Shown one piece after another: positions 10,536 to 22,658 of a DNA stretch of 64,000 nt; position 1 is the first letter of the stretch, and each line of letters starts with the position of its first letter. A model generated the notes under the pieces. That model was not told the DNA's origin. It saw nothing but the letters and a program-made list of their open reading frames with translations, and did not search any database. The translations under genes were made by a program, and so were the position numbers. The stretch covers positions 19,438,462-19,502,461 of the forward strand of contig NC_080057.1 of NCBI RefSeq assembly GCF_026212465.1, in the 5' to 3' direction. The stretch is from Amaranthus tricolor. Taxonomy: Eukaryota; Streptophyta; Magnoliopsida; Caryophyllales; Amaranthaceae.

Positions 10536-11337
10536 ATGAGCTGTAATAATAATGACCATGATTGACTAATTCTTGAGTCTACCGCTTGCCGACCATTCAA
10601 GTATCACCCACGCATATTGAGCCCTTTAAATATGAGGAGACTTAAAAAATAATTACGTTACTCGTTTTTGTAATGTAATGTAATGTAATAGCATATGCAA
10701 AGAAACACTAATTAACGTACTAAAATTTTATTATTGATGGACAAAATTGTACAATCTAAGTGAATTTGTAAAATCACTTTTTTTTTTTTTTTTGTTTCAC
10801 CGATTGTTTTATGTTTGATTGTATGTATGAAATACCAACTATTTATTAGGTCTGATTCTAATTAATTTTAACTTAATTTTCCATGTAAAATGGTGTATTA
10901 GAGTAAAAGAGCATATTAATAAGATGACTATTAAGCTTTCTGTCCTTTCTAAATCCTTTTCTTGCTTTTGCTGAGTTGGAGACGCAAGGATATTATGATT
11001 GAGATTTTACTTAGAATTGATCGATCATGTGGTAGGATCAAATTGACGTGATCAAATTGTGTAATTGTACGATCCTACGAATAAATTTGATATGCTAAAA
11101 ATCCTTTGTCTCCCATCCTAATTATTTATTTTAAAAATTTATAGTTGTCATATTAAATTTCTTTAACTTCATTTTAAAGAAATAAAGTAGAAAAACATTC
11201 AATAATAATATACATGAATGTAGTGAAAAATGTTGATAAAAAGACAAATCAATTGTAATTAAGTTTAAATTTGCTGGATCGGATTGTAGAATTGTAAATT
11301 CGTGTTATGATTTTACCACTTAAAATTTTATTTTAGT
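10536..11337. other. Spacer region without recognisable genes
   Basis: There is no coding signal. There is a short TAATGTAATG tandem near 10670-10690 and a T17 run near 10777-10793. Nothing else stands out. Confidence 0.45.
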
Positions 11338-11569
11338 TGTGATACTTCGAATTGAGCTTTAAAAATGATTGATAGACTACTTATATCAATAGGGTGTATC
11401 TTCTATTCAAGGGAGCCCATTTGCTAAAAACTTCACAGTTAAGCATGCTTAGTGGAAAGTAATCTTAGAATTGGTGACAACCTAAGATGTTTTCGCCGAC
11501 GCACACAAATGAACTGTATACAATCTCAATAGGTAGTCACCAACAGTTCGATGGGGCCGGGGTGTTACA
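11338..11569 (+). mobile_element. Cassandra-type LTR at the right arm/spacer boundary
   Basis: The 232-bp LTR runs from TGTGATAC to GGTGTTACA. It contains a more decayed 5S-like segment (AGTTAAGCATGCTTAG, GAATTGGTGAC) than the left boundary LTR. The flanks (TTAGT before, CCAGT after) are not a clean target duplication. This suggests that the two sides of this LTR no longer belong to one original insertion, as expected after recombination through it. Confidence 0.82.
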
Positions 11570-12057
11570 CCAGTTAAGATGTAAGATTCTACAATTATTA
11601 CGATTCCTACTACGATTTAGATCACTCACCTGTTTATGGATCGTAAAATCATAAAATCGTAGATCAATTCTATGAACAATAGTAGAAGACACATATATTT
11701 ACACACATGCACATCATTAGTAGATAGCAACAAGGTGAAATTTTAATGTACATTCGATTCTTATTTTATTTTATGTATCTCAAGTCTTATATATCATCTA
11801 ACTTTTTTTGGTCATAGTAGATGGAGTACTTCAAGACAACAATACTTCTGTTGTCTTTTTGGAATTACCAACAAGTCTACCAGCAAAGTATCTAAAATTG
11901 TATTTGTTACCTCGATGGTAAAAATTTCTTAATGAACCACCCATAGAAGATAGCGTAAAAATTGAATGAAATTGAGTTTTTGTTAAAAAAAAGTTCCCAA
12001 GCTTAACAAACTTTTAATTTTATAAGTGTCTTCGATCCGTATTTGAGTTTAAAATTA

Positions 12058-12298
12058 GGGTTTGTTCGTTTTTATTAACAGCGAATAAGAGAAAAAAGAT
12101 TTACCACAACTTTGTTCACTGTTATTAAAAGCGATAAAAGAAAGACAATTTCATAACGATTAAAAGGACAAAAAAACATCACCTCTTGGTTCGCTATTAT
12201 TACCAGCGAACTAACTGCGAACAAAGAGTTTTGACGTTTTTGACCAGCTTCTTTGTTTGCTATTAGTAACAACGAACAAATATCTAACCTCAACTTTG
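12058..12298. repeat. Array of short imperfect palindromes, type A (right arm)
   Basis: This is the mirror copy of 5820-6060, with the same four units and spacers. Confidence 0.7.
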
Positions 12299-12572
12299 AC
12301 ATGGTGATGCTTATTTTGAGAATTAAAAATTTTTAAAGCTTATTTAAAAGTTTTTTTAAAAATAAGACTTTTTCTTTCAAATTTTCTAGAAGGAGGCCGG
12401 TCCACAAAAACTTCCTACGTACCTCATGCACTTTTGTTGGGCCAGCTCTTAGACTTCTTTCATTTTCACAAACAAAAATTCTTACTCGAGACCATCTTTA
12501 TAAGAGATGCGTCTCAAATGGGTCAGCCCATTATTACTACAAAAAAAATGCGCGATGTGTGACTCAATTTGG

Positions 12573-12780
12573 TTTTAGTGTTATAACCTATTGAAGTTGG
12601 TATTATAACCTATTAAAGTTATAAGTATTTTTAGTTGGTGTTACAACCCATTAAAGTTGGTACTTAGAGTTGGTATTAAAACTTATTTGTCGTTGGTGTT
12701 ATAACCTATTGAAATTGGTATTATAACCTATTAGAGTTGGTATTATAACCTATTAAAATTGATCATTAGAGTTAGCATTA
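12573..12780. repeat. Tandem repeat of about 24 bp (right arm)
   Basis: This is the mirror of 5338-5545. The unit number and the pattern of variant units are the same in both arms. Arrays like this normally change unit number quickly, so the match points to a very recent common state of the two arms. Confidence 0.8.
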
Positions 12781-13833
12781 TAATAGAACGACTATCAACC
12801 TAAATTTTCTAATTAAGTACCATCTTTTACTGCAAGCTAAGTGTATGTTTGCAATGATAGATTTCATTGCAATTGCTAGTTGTTTGTTTGGACTTTAAGA
12901 AATTTTTTTGTTATTATAGTTCTGGAACTTTAACCATAAAATGTTGAATGTAGAGAGCTTTGTTTTATATTTTTATCGCTATTATTATTGAAAATATGTG
13001 ATTAAATTACGTTTCTAAGTTAACAGTGCTGGTTTTTTTATTGTAAGTTGTTGTAATCTAATTATTTATCTAAAAATTTATTAAAATAAAAAGTCTATTG
13101 GTTGCGGGTTCCACCCGCTAAGAAAAAAATATGCATTGTGACAAATAAATAGGCCCCCCACCTTCAGCCAAGATTGTAACGATAAAATATTCATAAATTT
13201 GAAATCCTAAAGATTTGATTATATAATGTGTGTACAGTGTATTGTATCATGTGTGATCTTATATTACATGATCCAAATGAATTTCATATTTGAAATAAAT
13301 TTATACAACCACTCATAAAAGAAACAAATAAGAATCTACAAAATTATAAACCTATGAATCTTAATAAACACAAATCATAAAAAATACTTCAAAAAGATTT
13401 CTAAGATTCTAAAGAAAAGAAAATTTACAAAGAATGAGATTAACAAAAGATATTGTAAAGGGAATGAGAGAAATCATTTAATTATATAAAAGATTGTTTA
13501 AAAAATTCAAGGTTGCATAATGTGTGTATTATATCAAGTGTGAATGTGTGATCATATATTATTCCATATGTTAAAAGAATTTTTGTAAAAAGAATCAAAA
13601 ATACAATGAATTAGAGAAATAAATAAAAATCTTGCACAATTATAACACACCCATATACATAAATCTTAGCACACACAAATCACAACAAATAATTGTAAAG
13701 GATTTATAAAATCAACCCCTATTTGATGTTGCATTATTATAAATGAGTTAACCCAAAATAAAATATCCCAAGAAAAGAGTAAAACATTACAAAGGATTCA
13801 ATCAACAAAAGAAATAAGATAATCTTAAAGAAA

Positions 13834-15328
13834 ATGAAAATGAGAGGAATAATGATCTTATGTTTAGTGGTACTAATATTGTGCAATTTTGTGCCTAAAT
13901 GTGAGCCATTCAATAAAGTTTGTTTTGAAAGGTGTTTAAAGTCTTGTAATTTTGAGAATGATGCTTCAAATGTTCACAACAAAAATAATTGTGTTGGGAA
14001 GTGCACATCCAGTCTCCTTGGTAATTAATTATTTCTTATTTCTATTCTTCCACCTTTGTAATTACATTAAGTATTTCACAAAGTTGATCGTGACACAAAT
14101 TCATATAAGCAGCTTAAAGTTGAACTTATATAGAAGTTAACTAAATAAAACAGTTTTTTTTCATAAAATATTAATAAATTTAAATTGGGCCTGTAACACC
14201 CGGCCCCTCTGACCGCTGGTGATACTCATGGTGATTGTAGACTAGCCCATAGACCAATATAAGTCTTTCCAGCGCACTTTAGCCTTACTCGTGCGCACCA
14301 AGAATAACTTCTTAAGAGGTCACCCATTCTAAGATTACTCCCCACCAAGCACGTTTAACTGTGAAGTTTTTAGCAAATGGGCTCTCTAGAAAAGGAAATG
14401 CATCTTGTTGATATAAGTAGTTTATCAATCTTTTTAACGATAAATCTAGGGTATCACAGGGCCAGTCCATATTAAGTCATCTCACGGTGAGACGGTCTTA
14501 ATAAAGAATATGTCTAAATATTTTAATTCACAACCTTTAACATTTTCCGTTTTTACTTTCTGCTCAATTTTTTAGAAAAATCTTTTTTACATTTATAGTT
14601 CGTTTGGTTGTTGATACAAAAATAACTTGAAGTGCAAATTTTTATTACATGTAATATGATACTCCTATAGTAATAGAACTTTCATTATGCTTCCTTGTTT
14701 ATAATTTTCCATTACCATCTAATACTAAATTTTTAGATGGCAATGTCTTGGAATGAAGTTGGTGAATAAAATAAGATGACCGAACGAAAATAAGCATAAC
14801 CATATTACACGAACTTTTCATTATCGTTTCTACTATTAAATACCGACTATCAATGCTAAATTGATGAGCATAATATATTCAACGAAAATAGGTCGAGAAT
14901 AAACGCAGGTGACAAAATCGAAAGTTTGCAATTAGAAATAAAGTGATAATAATAAAAAATGTAAATAAATTCTCTCAGTTCTTATTTGTTTTCTCATTTT
15001 TCTCAAATGAAAATTTTACAAAATATTTTATTTTAAAATAATATTTTTTGGTGTAAAATAACCTCATTTGTCTAACATAATAACTAAAAGGTCATCACTT
15101 ATTTATATTAACTTTTAGCGTGTTAAAATTAGTTATTTCTGTGATAATTATAGTATCCCTCCACACATTTGAACTCTCCCTCTATTTGTGCTGAGTTTTT
15201 TTAAAAAATATTTATACTTTATTGTTGATGGCTTTATATTTTTGGTTTTTACTACAGATGAGAAGCAGTCGGAGATTTGCTTGCATTCATGCAGAGAGAG
15301 GTGCAAGAAGTTGAATGTATCTCCATGA
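13834..15328 (+). CDS. Small secreted cysteine-rich peptide, thionin-like (right-arm copy)
   Basis: The coding exons are 13834-14020 and 15258-15328. The donor is at 14021 (CTTG|GTAATT) and the acceptor is after 15257 (CTACAG). The joined frame gives 85 residues ending in a TGA at 15326. The signal peptide and the CX3CX3C / CX3C / CX3CX3C cysteine arrangement are as in the left-arm copy. Exon 2 is also preserved as an orphan at 20498-20568 with several substitutions and all three cysteines kept. This supports it as a real, constrained exon. Read without splicing, exon 1 ends in an in-frame stop at 14026. The nine cysteines in the precursor leave one unpaired if eight form bridges. Confidence 0.72.
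14192..14458 (-). mobile_element. Cassandra-type solo LTR (right arm)
   Basis: This is the mirror copy of 3660-3926, again inside the intron of the cysteine-rich peptide gene and flanked by GGGCC on the plus strand. The presence of the same insertion and target duplication in both arms shows that it pre-dates the inverted duplication or the last arm-to-arm conversion. Confidence 0.88.
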
Positions 15329-15696
15329 TCAAATAAAAGTAATGCATGGCTTCCATCAAATCTGCCCCATCAAATGGATTTCATGTATACTTCTACAAGA
15401 AATATTGTTAAACAGTCAAGTTTTTTTACATTTCTACTTGTCAACATGTTGAAATGGCATATCACAAAACCTACATTCATTAATAATATTACAACTTGTT
15501 TGAGGGTTTAATTTTGAGGTCTTACTTTCAAATAATCACTTTTTATAATTAGTAATAATTTGTATAGATGTTTAAATTTGAACCCTTATCTTAAGACAAG
15601 AAGAGAAATGTCTATTTTACTCATTAAAAAAACCATAAATTAACTACCATTTAGAAACCAATAACAATTAATAATAGATCGATACAAGTTCTATTA

Positions 15697-16461
15697 TGTT
15701 GAACATTTAAAGTATGTAGACCTAGAATATATATACTACACACAAAGTATAGTAGTGGGACTAATATACGCTATATTACAAGTCCAAATGAATACCTCAA
15801 AAGAAAAACACAAAACAAAAAACAGAAGAAAACAACAACTCGTCGTCTGATAAGTGACGAATTGTCGCTTGGGTTCTGATGTTTCAACATGAGACAGAAC
15901 ATGAAGTCGAGTTCGCTATAGGGGAAAAGCCGAGGAGTCGACGTTATGGGCGACGACTCGTTGCCTCGTCAGTGGACGAGTCGCCAGTCCCTGTTCTGTT
16001 ATTTTTGCGGTTTTGTTAGTTTTGTCCGTTTTATTTGCTAGTGTTACTTTAGTCCAAATATCACTAATGGTTGATTAACTTTTGTTGAGAGGTTAATTCT
16101 AATTGCTAAGCTATGGTGAATTATCATTTTGGTTCATATGCTTTCTTGATGAAACACACTTGCTTCATAGAGATGCATTGATTGATACTCCTCTCTATAT
16201 ATAGAGAGAGTGTGCTAAGGGACAATCCATCCCATTCTCTAATCATTTTTCTGAGTTCTCTCTTTAAGAACTTTTATTGTTCTTGTTCTTCTTTACATGA
16301 GATCATATTGAGAGAGTATAATTAACTTTAAATATCATCAAAGTAACAAATCCATTGCAATAATTGTCTTTAATATTGTAATCTTCTTTGTGATTGTGTA
16401 GATTGTATCTCATTGTGAATTTCATCATCATCTCAAACACTTTTGTGGGAGAAATATCACA
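15697..16461 (+). mobile_element. Candidate solo LTR-like insertion (right arm)
   Basis: This is the mirror of 1657-2421. It has a TG start, a CA end, an internal TATA palindrome near 16190-16210 and a GC-rich CGAGTCG segment near 15900-15980. The third, diverged copy lacks it at 22240-22280. No convincing target-site duplication was seen, so this may instead be an LTR fragment or another element class. Confidence 0.35.
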
Positions 16462-17877
16462 ATAGGAAAGTGTATGAATGAATTCTATAAATATCGAGTT
16501 TTCGAGTGACTACATTCTTTGTCACAACCATATCTTCTTTGTTACTTTGGTGATTTAAGAAGAAATCAAGACCATAAATAAAGGGATTACAAATAGTGTA
16601 CATTTTCATCTTGTAACATATTTGTAATACATTATCATTGTAATATATTACGCATAATGCCAAATGTCAAAATAGAACGAATAAAAAGTATAAAAAAACA
16701 CTCTTTTGGTTGCCTCATAATTCCCTCAAAATTTCAATTACAAGTAATGCCAAATGCCAAAAGCCAATGAATAACATGAAATAAGTGAAAATAAAAAATA
16801 AAACTCATTTGGTTGGCTTATAATTCCCTCAAACTTTCAAATTTTTAAAATTGCTTATTTAATATTATCTTTTGAAATGTCTCATTTGCTTTTGAGTTTT
16901 TATTCATTAATCACTCTTAATTTGTATTTTATTCTTAATACATTTGTCTCAGTATAAGATATATTAATATTAAATTTTATAATGATTAATTATACACAAT
17001 TGTCGCTATTAAGTATTTAATAGGTGTATTAACAAACATGTAAAAAGCAAATGAGGCATTTAAAATGAAATAAGGTTTTGATTGACAATTTTTATAGCAA
17101 GCACACAAATTATAAATTCTGCTTTAATTGCAAATTCATGCATTATTGTAAAAAAATTTTTATTAAAAATAAGATTATTTCATTCAAATTTTCTAGAAGG
17201 AGGTCCGTCCATAAAAACTTCTTACGTCCTCAATCCATTTAAGACTTTTATTTCCACAAATTCTCAAAATCCGAATGTATTGAATAAATGTATATTTATT
17301 TTTTTTAAAAGTAATTACTTATAATATTAAAATGTCATTTATAGTTTAAAATTATTATTTTTTAAATATAGCTTTAAAGGAATCACTTATAATTTCAAAA
17401 CAATCAATTATAAAACTCAACAAATCATATGGCACTACAATAGATTTATTTTCGTGAGATTAGATTTTGTGGCATTAAAAAAAAGGCCACTGATTTATAT
17501 TTTTAGTTTACTAAAGTTCGTTTTTATTTTAAGTTCTAGTATAAAGTAATTTAATAACACTTTATTTGGTCTTTAGTAGCATATGTAAGTGTTACTATAG
17601 TCTATAGTGGCATTTATGAGAAATATCGTTTGATCTTATATTGCGAAAAAAGATTTAGTATGAATTTTTATTATGCTACTAAAGGGTCTTATAAAATACC
17701 ACTAAATTCACTATATATACTATTAGAAATTTGAAACAGTGTTTAAATTAAATGTCGCTAAATATATCTCACTAAAAGTAAATTATATTGTATCGTTGGC
17801 TTTCTTATAATAAAATAGTCTCATACAAAATTTGTTTCATTTTATGTTGATCTCCCATACCAACTTTACCTCTATTT

Positions 17878-17979
17878 TTATTTAAACAACCTCCTTAAAT
17901 GAATTAGGTGACCTTCTTTGCTTTTACTATAAACAAGAATGTCATCTAATTGAACAATAATATTAAGTATAATAATCAT
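17878..17979 (-). pseudogene. Gypsy-type reverse transcriptase remnant (right arm)
   Basis: This is the mirror copy of 139-240, with the same LDDILVYSKS box and the same terminating stop. It lies near the outer edge of the visible right arm. The palindrome may therefore extend into, or end within, old retrotransposon DNA. Confidence 0.7.
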
Positions 17980-18117
17980 TCATAAAAAGATGGAGAAGTT
18001 TAATTTGTTTCCTCAACCTCATGAACGAGCGTAAGGTGTTGCAAAGCTGAAATGATATCACCAACTACTCATACAAGCCATGCTTTGTTGGAGTAAGGCT
18101 CTACTCAAACATGTATT

Positions 18118-18665
18118 GCAAACGAGGCATAGGATATTGATTGTTAAGTTGTTAGTGCAACGACCATCAGCAAGTGTCGTTTCCTCATATTTCATAGGCC
18201 CTAGGCAAAATAATAGATATGAGCCTTCCCAATAAAAGATCGATTCTAATATTTTATAAGTACTTAAAAAATAATAAAGACGAATCCCTTTACATTCAAT
18301 GTCATTGCTAAATCTTTGAGTTGTAGCAACGTTTACTTTCATTGCAAAAGCTAGTTGCTTTTCGATGACTTTTAGCATTAAAGAAATAATTTTATATTTT
18401 GCAATGACTTATGGTCCGTACTAAAACTTCTATACTTTGCAAGATGCAAGTAAAAATGGCTAACTTGGTACAAATAATTATTGCGGTTAAATATATCAAT
18501 TTAAGGTGACATATCTTGTTATAGATGGCATGCATTTTAAGACAATTCTTTGTTTAGACTTATATAAATATATTTTTGGTTATGTGAAGAGCTTCGTTAA
18601 TATTTACATCACTATTATTATAAAAAATATTATGATTATAAATATCTATAAAAAATATTTCGAAA
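18118..18665. other. Region just outside the visible right arm
   Basis: There is no recognisable gene. Whether it still belongs to the palindrome cannot be decided, because its mirror would lie to the left of the window. The 106-residue minus-strand frame starting here has no known motif. Confidence 0.4.
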
Positions 18666-19372
18666 TTTAGTAAGCATATGAGTAGCTTTTGTTTTAAATA
18701 TTACTTCTTTTCAAGGGTTAGTGAATATTTTGAGTAAAAATATTAATATTAGGTTATTTGATAAACTTAATACAAATTAAAGATATTTTGTATTATAATT
18801 AGTTGATATTTTTTCTGGTTATGTTAAAACTTTATAGATATAATTGTTTAAAATACATTAATGTCTAAATTAATATTACATTTTTTTTATAAAATAATTC
18901 TATAATCACATGCATAGCACGGGTAAATACCTAGTATATAGCATATTACAAAACCTACATTAATTAAGAATATGGCAACTTGTTACCGGGTTTGATTCTC
19001 GGGTCTTACTTCAAATACTCCTTTCTATAATGGTTCACTTTTATAGATATTTATAATTGAACCCATGTCATTAGTATGAAAGGGAATATTTTATAATCAA
19101 ACCCAGGTCTTATTTCCAAATAATGCTTAATATTTTTATTTTTATGCGCTAAAAGATCCCCAAAAAAACACCATAAAAAGCCCGGGTAATGTAGAAAATT
19201 CAACGATAAAATAACGTGGTTAGTTCATTGTTTAAAAATTTTAAAGTGAAAATTTCAATTTGATAACGATAATATATGATTATATCATTGTTCAAAAATC
19301 ATAAAATTTTAATGTGAAAATTTTCAACTTGATAACGATAATATATGATTATAAGATTGTTTAAAAATCACT
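18666..19372. repeat. Direct duplication, copy 1 (partner 21328-22044)
   Basis: This is about 95% identical by eye to 21328-22044. It contains the 3' end of the Helitron-like element (CATGCATAGCACGGGTAAATACCTAG, then T) followed by sequence also related to the right arm near 15455-15600. It must be younger than the Helitron insertion, because it includes the Helitron end and its junction. Confidence 0.85.
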
Positions 19373-19382
19373 ATACTTGTTG

Positions 19383-19679
19383 CCATAAAAATGTTAGCAA
19401 AAGTTAATTTCGAAGCTTTAAGGCAACTGTACGCCTATTTATGCGACTTAACATTTTAAACGTCATCAATTTCAACATTTTCTCCTAAAACATAAACCTT
19501 AATTCTACCATCTTTCATCCAAATCATATTTTTTTCCCTCTAAATCCAATGATGATAGAATTGGGGTTTATATTTTGGAGAAAAAGATTGAAATTGATGG
19601 CATTTGAAATGGTGAGTCGCATAAATAGCTGTACAACAGCCTTAAAGCTTCGAAATTAACGTTTGCTAACGTTTTATGT
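19383..19679. mobile_element. Fold-back MITE with long inverted ends
   Basis: The left end CATAAAAATGTTAGCAAAAG, continuing to the TTATGCGACT motif, is matched by the reverse complement of the right end (CATAAAACGTTAGCAAACG, continuing to the same motif). The inverted ends are about 70 bp with few mismatches and span a roughly 150-bp loop. No target duplication was resolved, so the superfamily is uncertain (possibly Mutator-like). Confidence 0.7.
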
Positions 19680-20002
19680 GGAAAAAGGTCGCGGTGGAAC
19701 AATTTGGTAAACCTCAGGGTTACCGCATAGATGTTTTAAAATTTTTGGTTATTACGTGGAAAACCCAAAACCTCATGGTTACCACGTGAAATTTCCCAAT
19801 ATTTTAATTCACAACCTTTATATTTTCTATTTTTACTTTCTGCTCAATTTTAAAAAAATTGTTTATGCATTTATGATTCGTTTGGTTGTTGATACTAAAA
19901 GATGATAATGAGAATAATTTAAAGTGTAAATTTTAATTACATGTACTACATCCACACTTCTAGCTCAAATGGCTCTCGCGCGAGGGGGCATGTTAGAATA
20001 TA

Positions 20003-20260
20003 ATCCCTCCTATTCACTTTAAACGTCCCATCTGGTTTTGGCACATTTGCCAATGCACGTTTCCAATGTTAAATATCTCTAATTGTGTTTGAGTAAAAAT
20101 TATAAAAAGTTGATATTAATAAAATTTACAAGAACACAACTCAAATAAGATCCTTCTTGACTATGTTTCGACTTATAAAGTAAAATAAAACACGTAATAA
20201 GAGTGATTGATGAATAATGTTGAAAAACCAAACGAGACACTTAAAGTGAATAGAAGAAAG
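20003..20260. mobile_element. Stowaway-like MITE (diverged)
   Basis: The ends ATCCCTCCTATTCACTTTAA and TTAAAGTGAATAGAAGAAAG are inverted and flanked by TA. The element is absent at the corresponding place in the palindrome arms. Confidence 0.7.
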
Positions 20261-20497
20261 TATAACATATCTTAAAGCCTTAACCATCAGCTTAAGTTTT
20301 TTGGTTGAATTAGTTCCTTCATAGTCATCACTTATTTATGTTTTTAGCTCGTAAAATTTAGTTGGATTCTCTAATATTTATAATATCCCTCTGGCTCTCC
20401 ACACACATTTGAACTCTCCCTCTTTTTGTGCTCAATTTTTTAAAAAAATATTTTTATTTTATTGTTGATGGCTTTATATTTTTGGTTTTTACTACAG

Positions 20498-20568
20498 ATG
20501 GGAAGCAGTTGGAGAATTGCTTTTATTCATGCAGAGAGAGGTGCAAGAAGTTGAATGTATCTCCTTGA
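20498..20568 (+). pseudogene. Orphan exon 2 of the cysteine-rich peptide gene
   Basis: The acceptor CTACAG precedes 20498 and the reading frame (phase 1) stays open to a TGA at 20566-20568, encoding 23 residues. The three cysteines (CX3CX3C) and the RERCKKLNVSP end are kept, while about six upstream residues differ from the arm copies. No exon 1 was found upstream within the duplicated block, so it cannot make the same product unless spliced to another exon. The substitutions avoid the cysteines, which hints at past purifying selection. Confidence 0.75.
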
Positions 20569-20647
20569 TGTTTCCATCAAATCTGCCCCATCACATTGAT
20601 AAATTGTTGTAGTGTTTTTACTTTTGTACTTGTCAACATATTCGAAT

Positions 20648-21607
20648 TCTATCATATATCATATATTATATATCATATACATATTATAATTCAATAAATT
20701 TTGTGCCACGTAGTATTTATATATAACACAATTTGAAACAAATTAATACAATTTTCATTTTCATATGTTTTTTTTGCATTGAAACTCTTAGTCTTCATCG
20801 ATTTAATTCATCTTTTTTTGTATAAACATACATATGCTAGAAAATTAAACTCTTTGTCTTTTAAATTTAATTATATTGAAGAAGAAAAGACAAAATTTTA
20901 AGATTTTTTGTTAGTGCCACATACATAGCTTACCTTATTTATGTGATTGAATTTCAAACTCTTCATTTAGTGCATCCCACATACTTAAGAAAGAGTAGAT
21001 GTTGTTTTAAGAGTTCAGTTTATTGATTATTTCAGTTAGTATGAAAATTAAGATAACAGTGGAGAAAGATATGGTTTTTGTTTCATTGCTATGTGAAGAT
21101 GCAATTTTATCTCATAATTTTTATGGATGTAGATGTGAGATAAAATAAGATTTAGAAATTGAGATTAAATTTCGAAGAGTTGAGTGGAAAAGAAATGGAA
21201 GCAAAGAGAAATAAGATATTGATGAAGATGATGTTTAATTTGCTTTCATGTTGACATGTTGTGTAGTTATGGATCTCATAATAATCAAATAGTAGTATAT
21301 GTTGTTATGATATATAATGATCAAGTTTAGTAAGCATATGAGTAGCTTTTGTTTTAAGTATCACTTCTTTTCAAGGGTTAGTGAATATTTTGAGTAAAAA
21401 TATTAATATTAGGTTATTTAATAAACTTAACACAAATTAAAGATATTTTGTATTATAATTAGTTGATATTTTTTCTGGTTATGTTAAAACTTTATAGATA
21501 TAATTGTTTAAAATACATTTGTACTTAACAATAATGTCTAAATTAATATTACGTTTTATTTATAAAATAGTTCTATAATCACATGCATAGCACGGGTAAA
21601 TACCTAA
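20648..21607. mobile_element. Helitron-like non-autonomous element
   Basis: Comparison with the empty site in the right arm (near 15448-15460) shows an insertion beginning TCTATCATAT. It ends CATGCATAGCACGGGTAAATACCTAA, followed by T. The TC start, the weak hairpin before the end and the CTRR-T terminus are Helitron features. The base before the TC is T, not the usual A, and there is no coding sequence, so this is a probable call. Confidence 0.55.
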
Positions 21608-22044
21608 TATATAGCATATTACAAAACCTACATTAATTAAGAATATGGCAACTTGTTACCGGGTTTTATTCTCGGGTCTTACTTCAAATACTCCTTTCTA
21701 TAATGGTTCACTTTTATAGATATTTATAATCGAACCCATGTCATTAGTATGAAAGGGAATATTTTATAATCAAACCCAGGTCTTATTTCCAAATAATGCT
21801 TAATATTTTTATTTTTATGCGCTAAAAGATCCCCAAAAAAACACCATAAAAAGCCCAGGTAATGTAGACAATTCAACGATAAAATAACGTGGTTATTTCA
21901 TTGTTTAAAAATTTTAAGTGAAAATTTCAATTTGATAACGATAATATATGATTATATCATTGTTCAAAAATCATAAAATTTTAATGTGAAAATTTTCAAT
22001 TTGATAACGATAATATATGATTATAAGATTGTTTAAAAATCACA
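21328..22044. repeat. Direct duplication, copy 2 (partner 18666-19372)
   Basis: This is the second member of the local duplication. It sits in its original context inside the diverged arm copy, so it is probably the donor. The Helitron-type end here reads CTAA followed by T instead of CTAG followed by T. Confidence 0.85.
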
Positions 22045-22658
22045 ATAATTTTATATCTTAATATTAATAAATTCATGCATTACACAGCTTTTTATACTAC
22101 TAATAATATATACATGTAAAAAATACGAACTACAAGTTTTAAACAAATCAGGTTCACTAATAGTTGAATTTTTAATACAAGATTTTTACTCATCAAAATA
22201 ACCGCAAATTAACTACCGTTTAGAAACCAATAACAATGGATAGGTGCAATTTCAATTACACATAAGCCAAAATGGCATGCAACGAAAAAAAAAAGTGAAA
22301 ACAAAAAATAAAAATTCATTTAGTTACCTCATAATTCCCTCAAAATTTCAATTACAAATGATATGCCAAATGCCAAAAAGCTAACCAATAAAATGAGTAA
22401 GTGAAAATAAAAAATACTTATTTGGTTGGCTCATAATTCCGTTGGAATTTCAATTTTTTGAAAATTGTTTATTTAAATAATTTTGGTTGACAGTTTTTTA
22501 GCAAGCACATTAATAAATTCTGCTTTATAACTTTATAAGTGCAAGTTCATGCAAATTGTAGAAAATTAATTACCAAAAGAGTATTAATAGATTTGAATTG
22601 CAGCAGTAATTGTGAATTTTTATGTGCAACCAAACGAGCCTTGAAATTAAAAGAAAAA

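Larger units (their letters stand above)
11496..18117. repeat. Right arm of the giant inverted repeat
   Basis: This is the mirror copy of 1-6622, and all features of the left arm recur here on the opposite strand at 18118 minus the coordinate. The inner end lies within a 5S-containing LTR (11338-11569). Arm identity stops at 11496 and decayed LTR similarity continues inward. The outer end is at or beyond 18117. A recent inverted duplication, continuing gene conversion between arms, or an assembly fold-back would all give this picture. The 4.9-kb unique spacer argues against a simple hairpin read artefact. Confidence 0.95.
19797..22560 (+). repeat. Diverged, direct-orientation third copy of part of the arm
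   Basis: Blocks match the right arm in the same order and strand: 19797-19946 with 14513-14660, 20310-20640 with 15090-15445, 22150-22240 with 15617-15670, and 22280-22560 with 16680-17165. Between them lie private insertions (Stowaway, Helitron-like). Identity is clearly lower than between the two palindrome arms, so this is an older tandem-type duplication. It starts inside the peptide-gene intron and therefore lacks exon 1. Confidence 0.8.

Noticed and set aside
18058..18378. 106-residue frame at the outer edge of the right arm
   Set aside because: It has no recognisable motif, and half of it is the antisense of the arm end near a dead reverse-transcriptase fragment.
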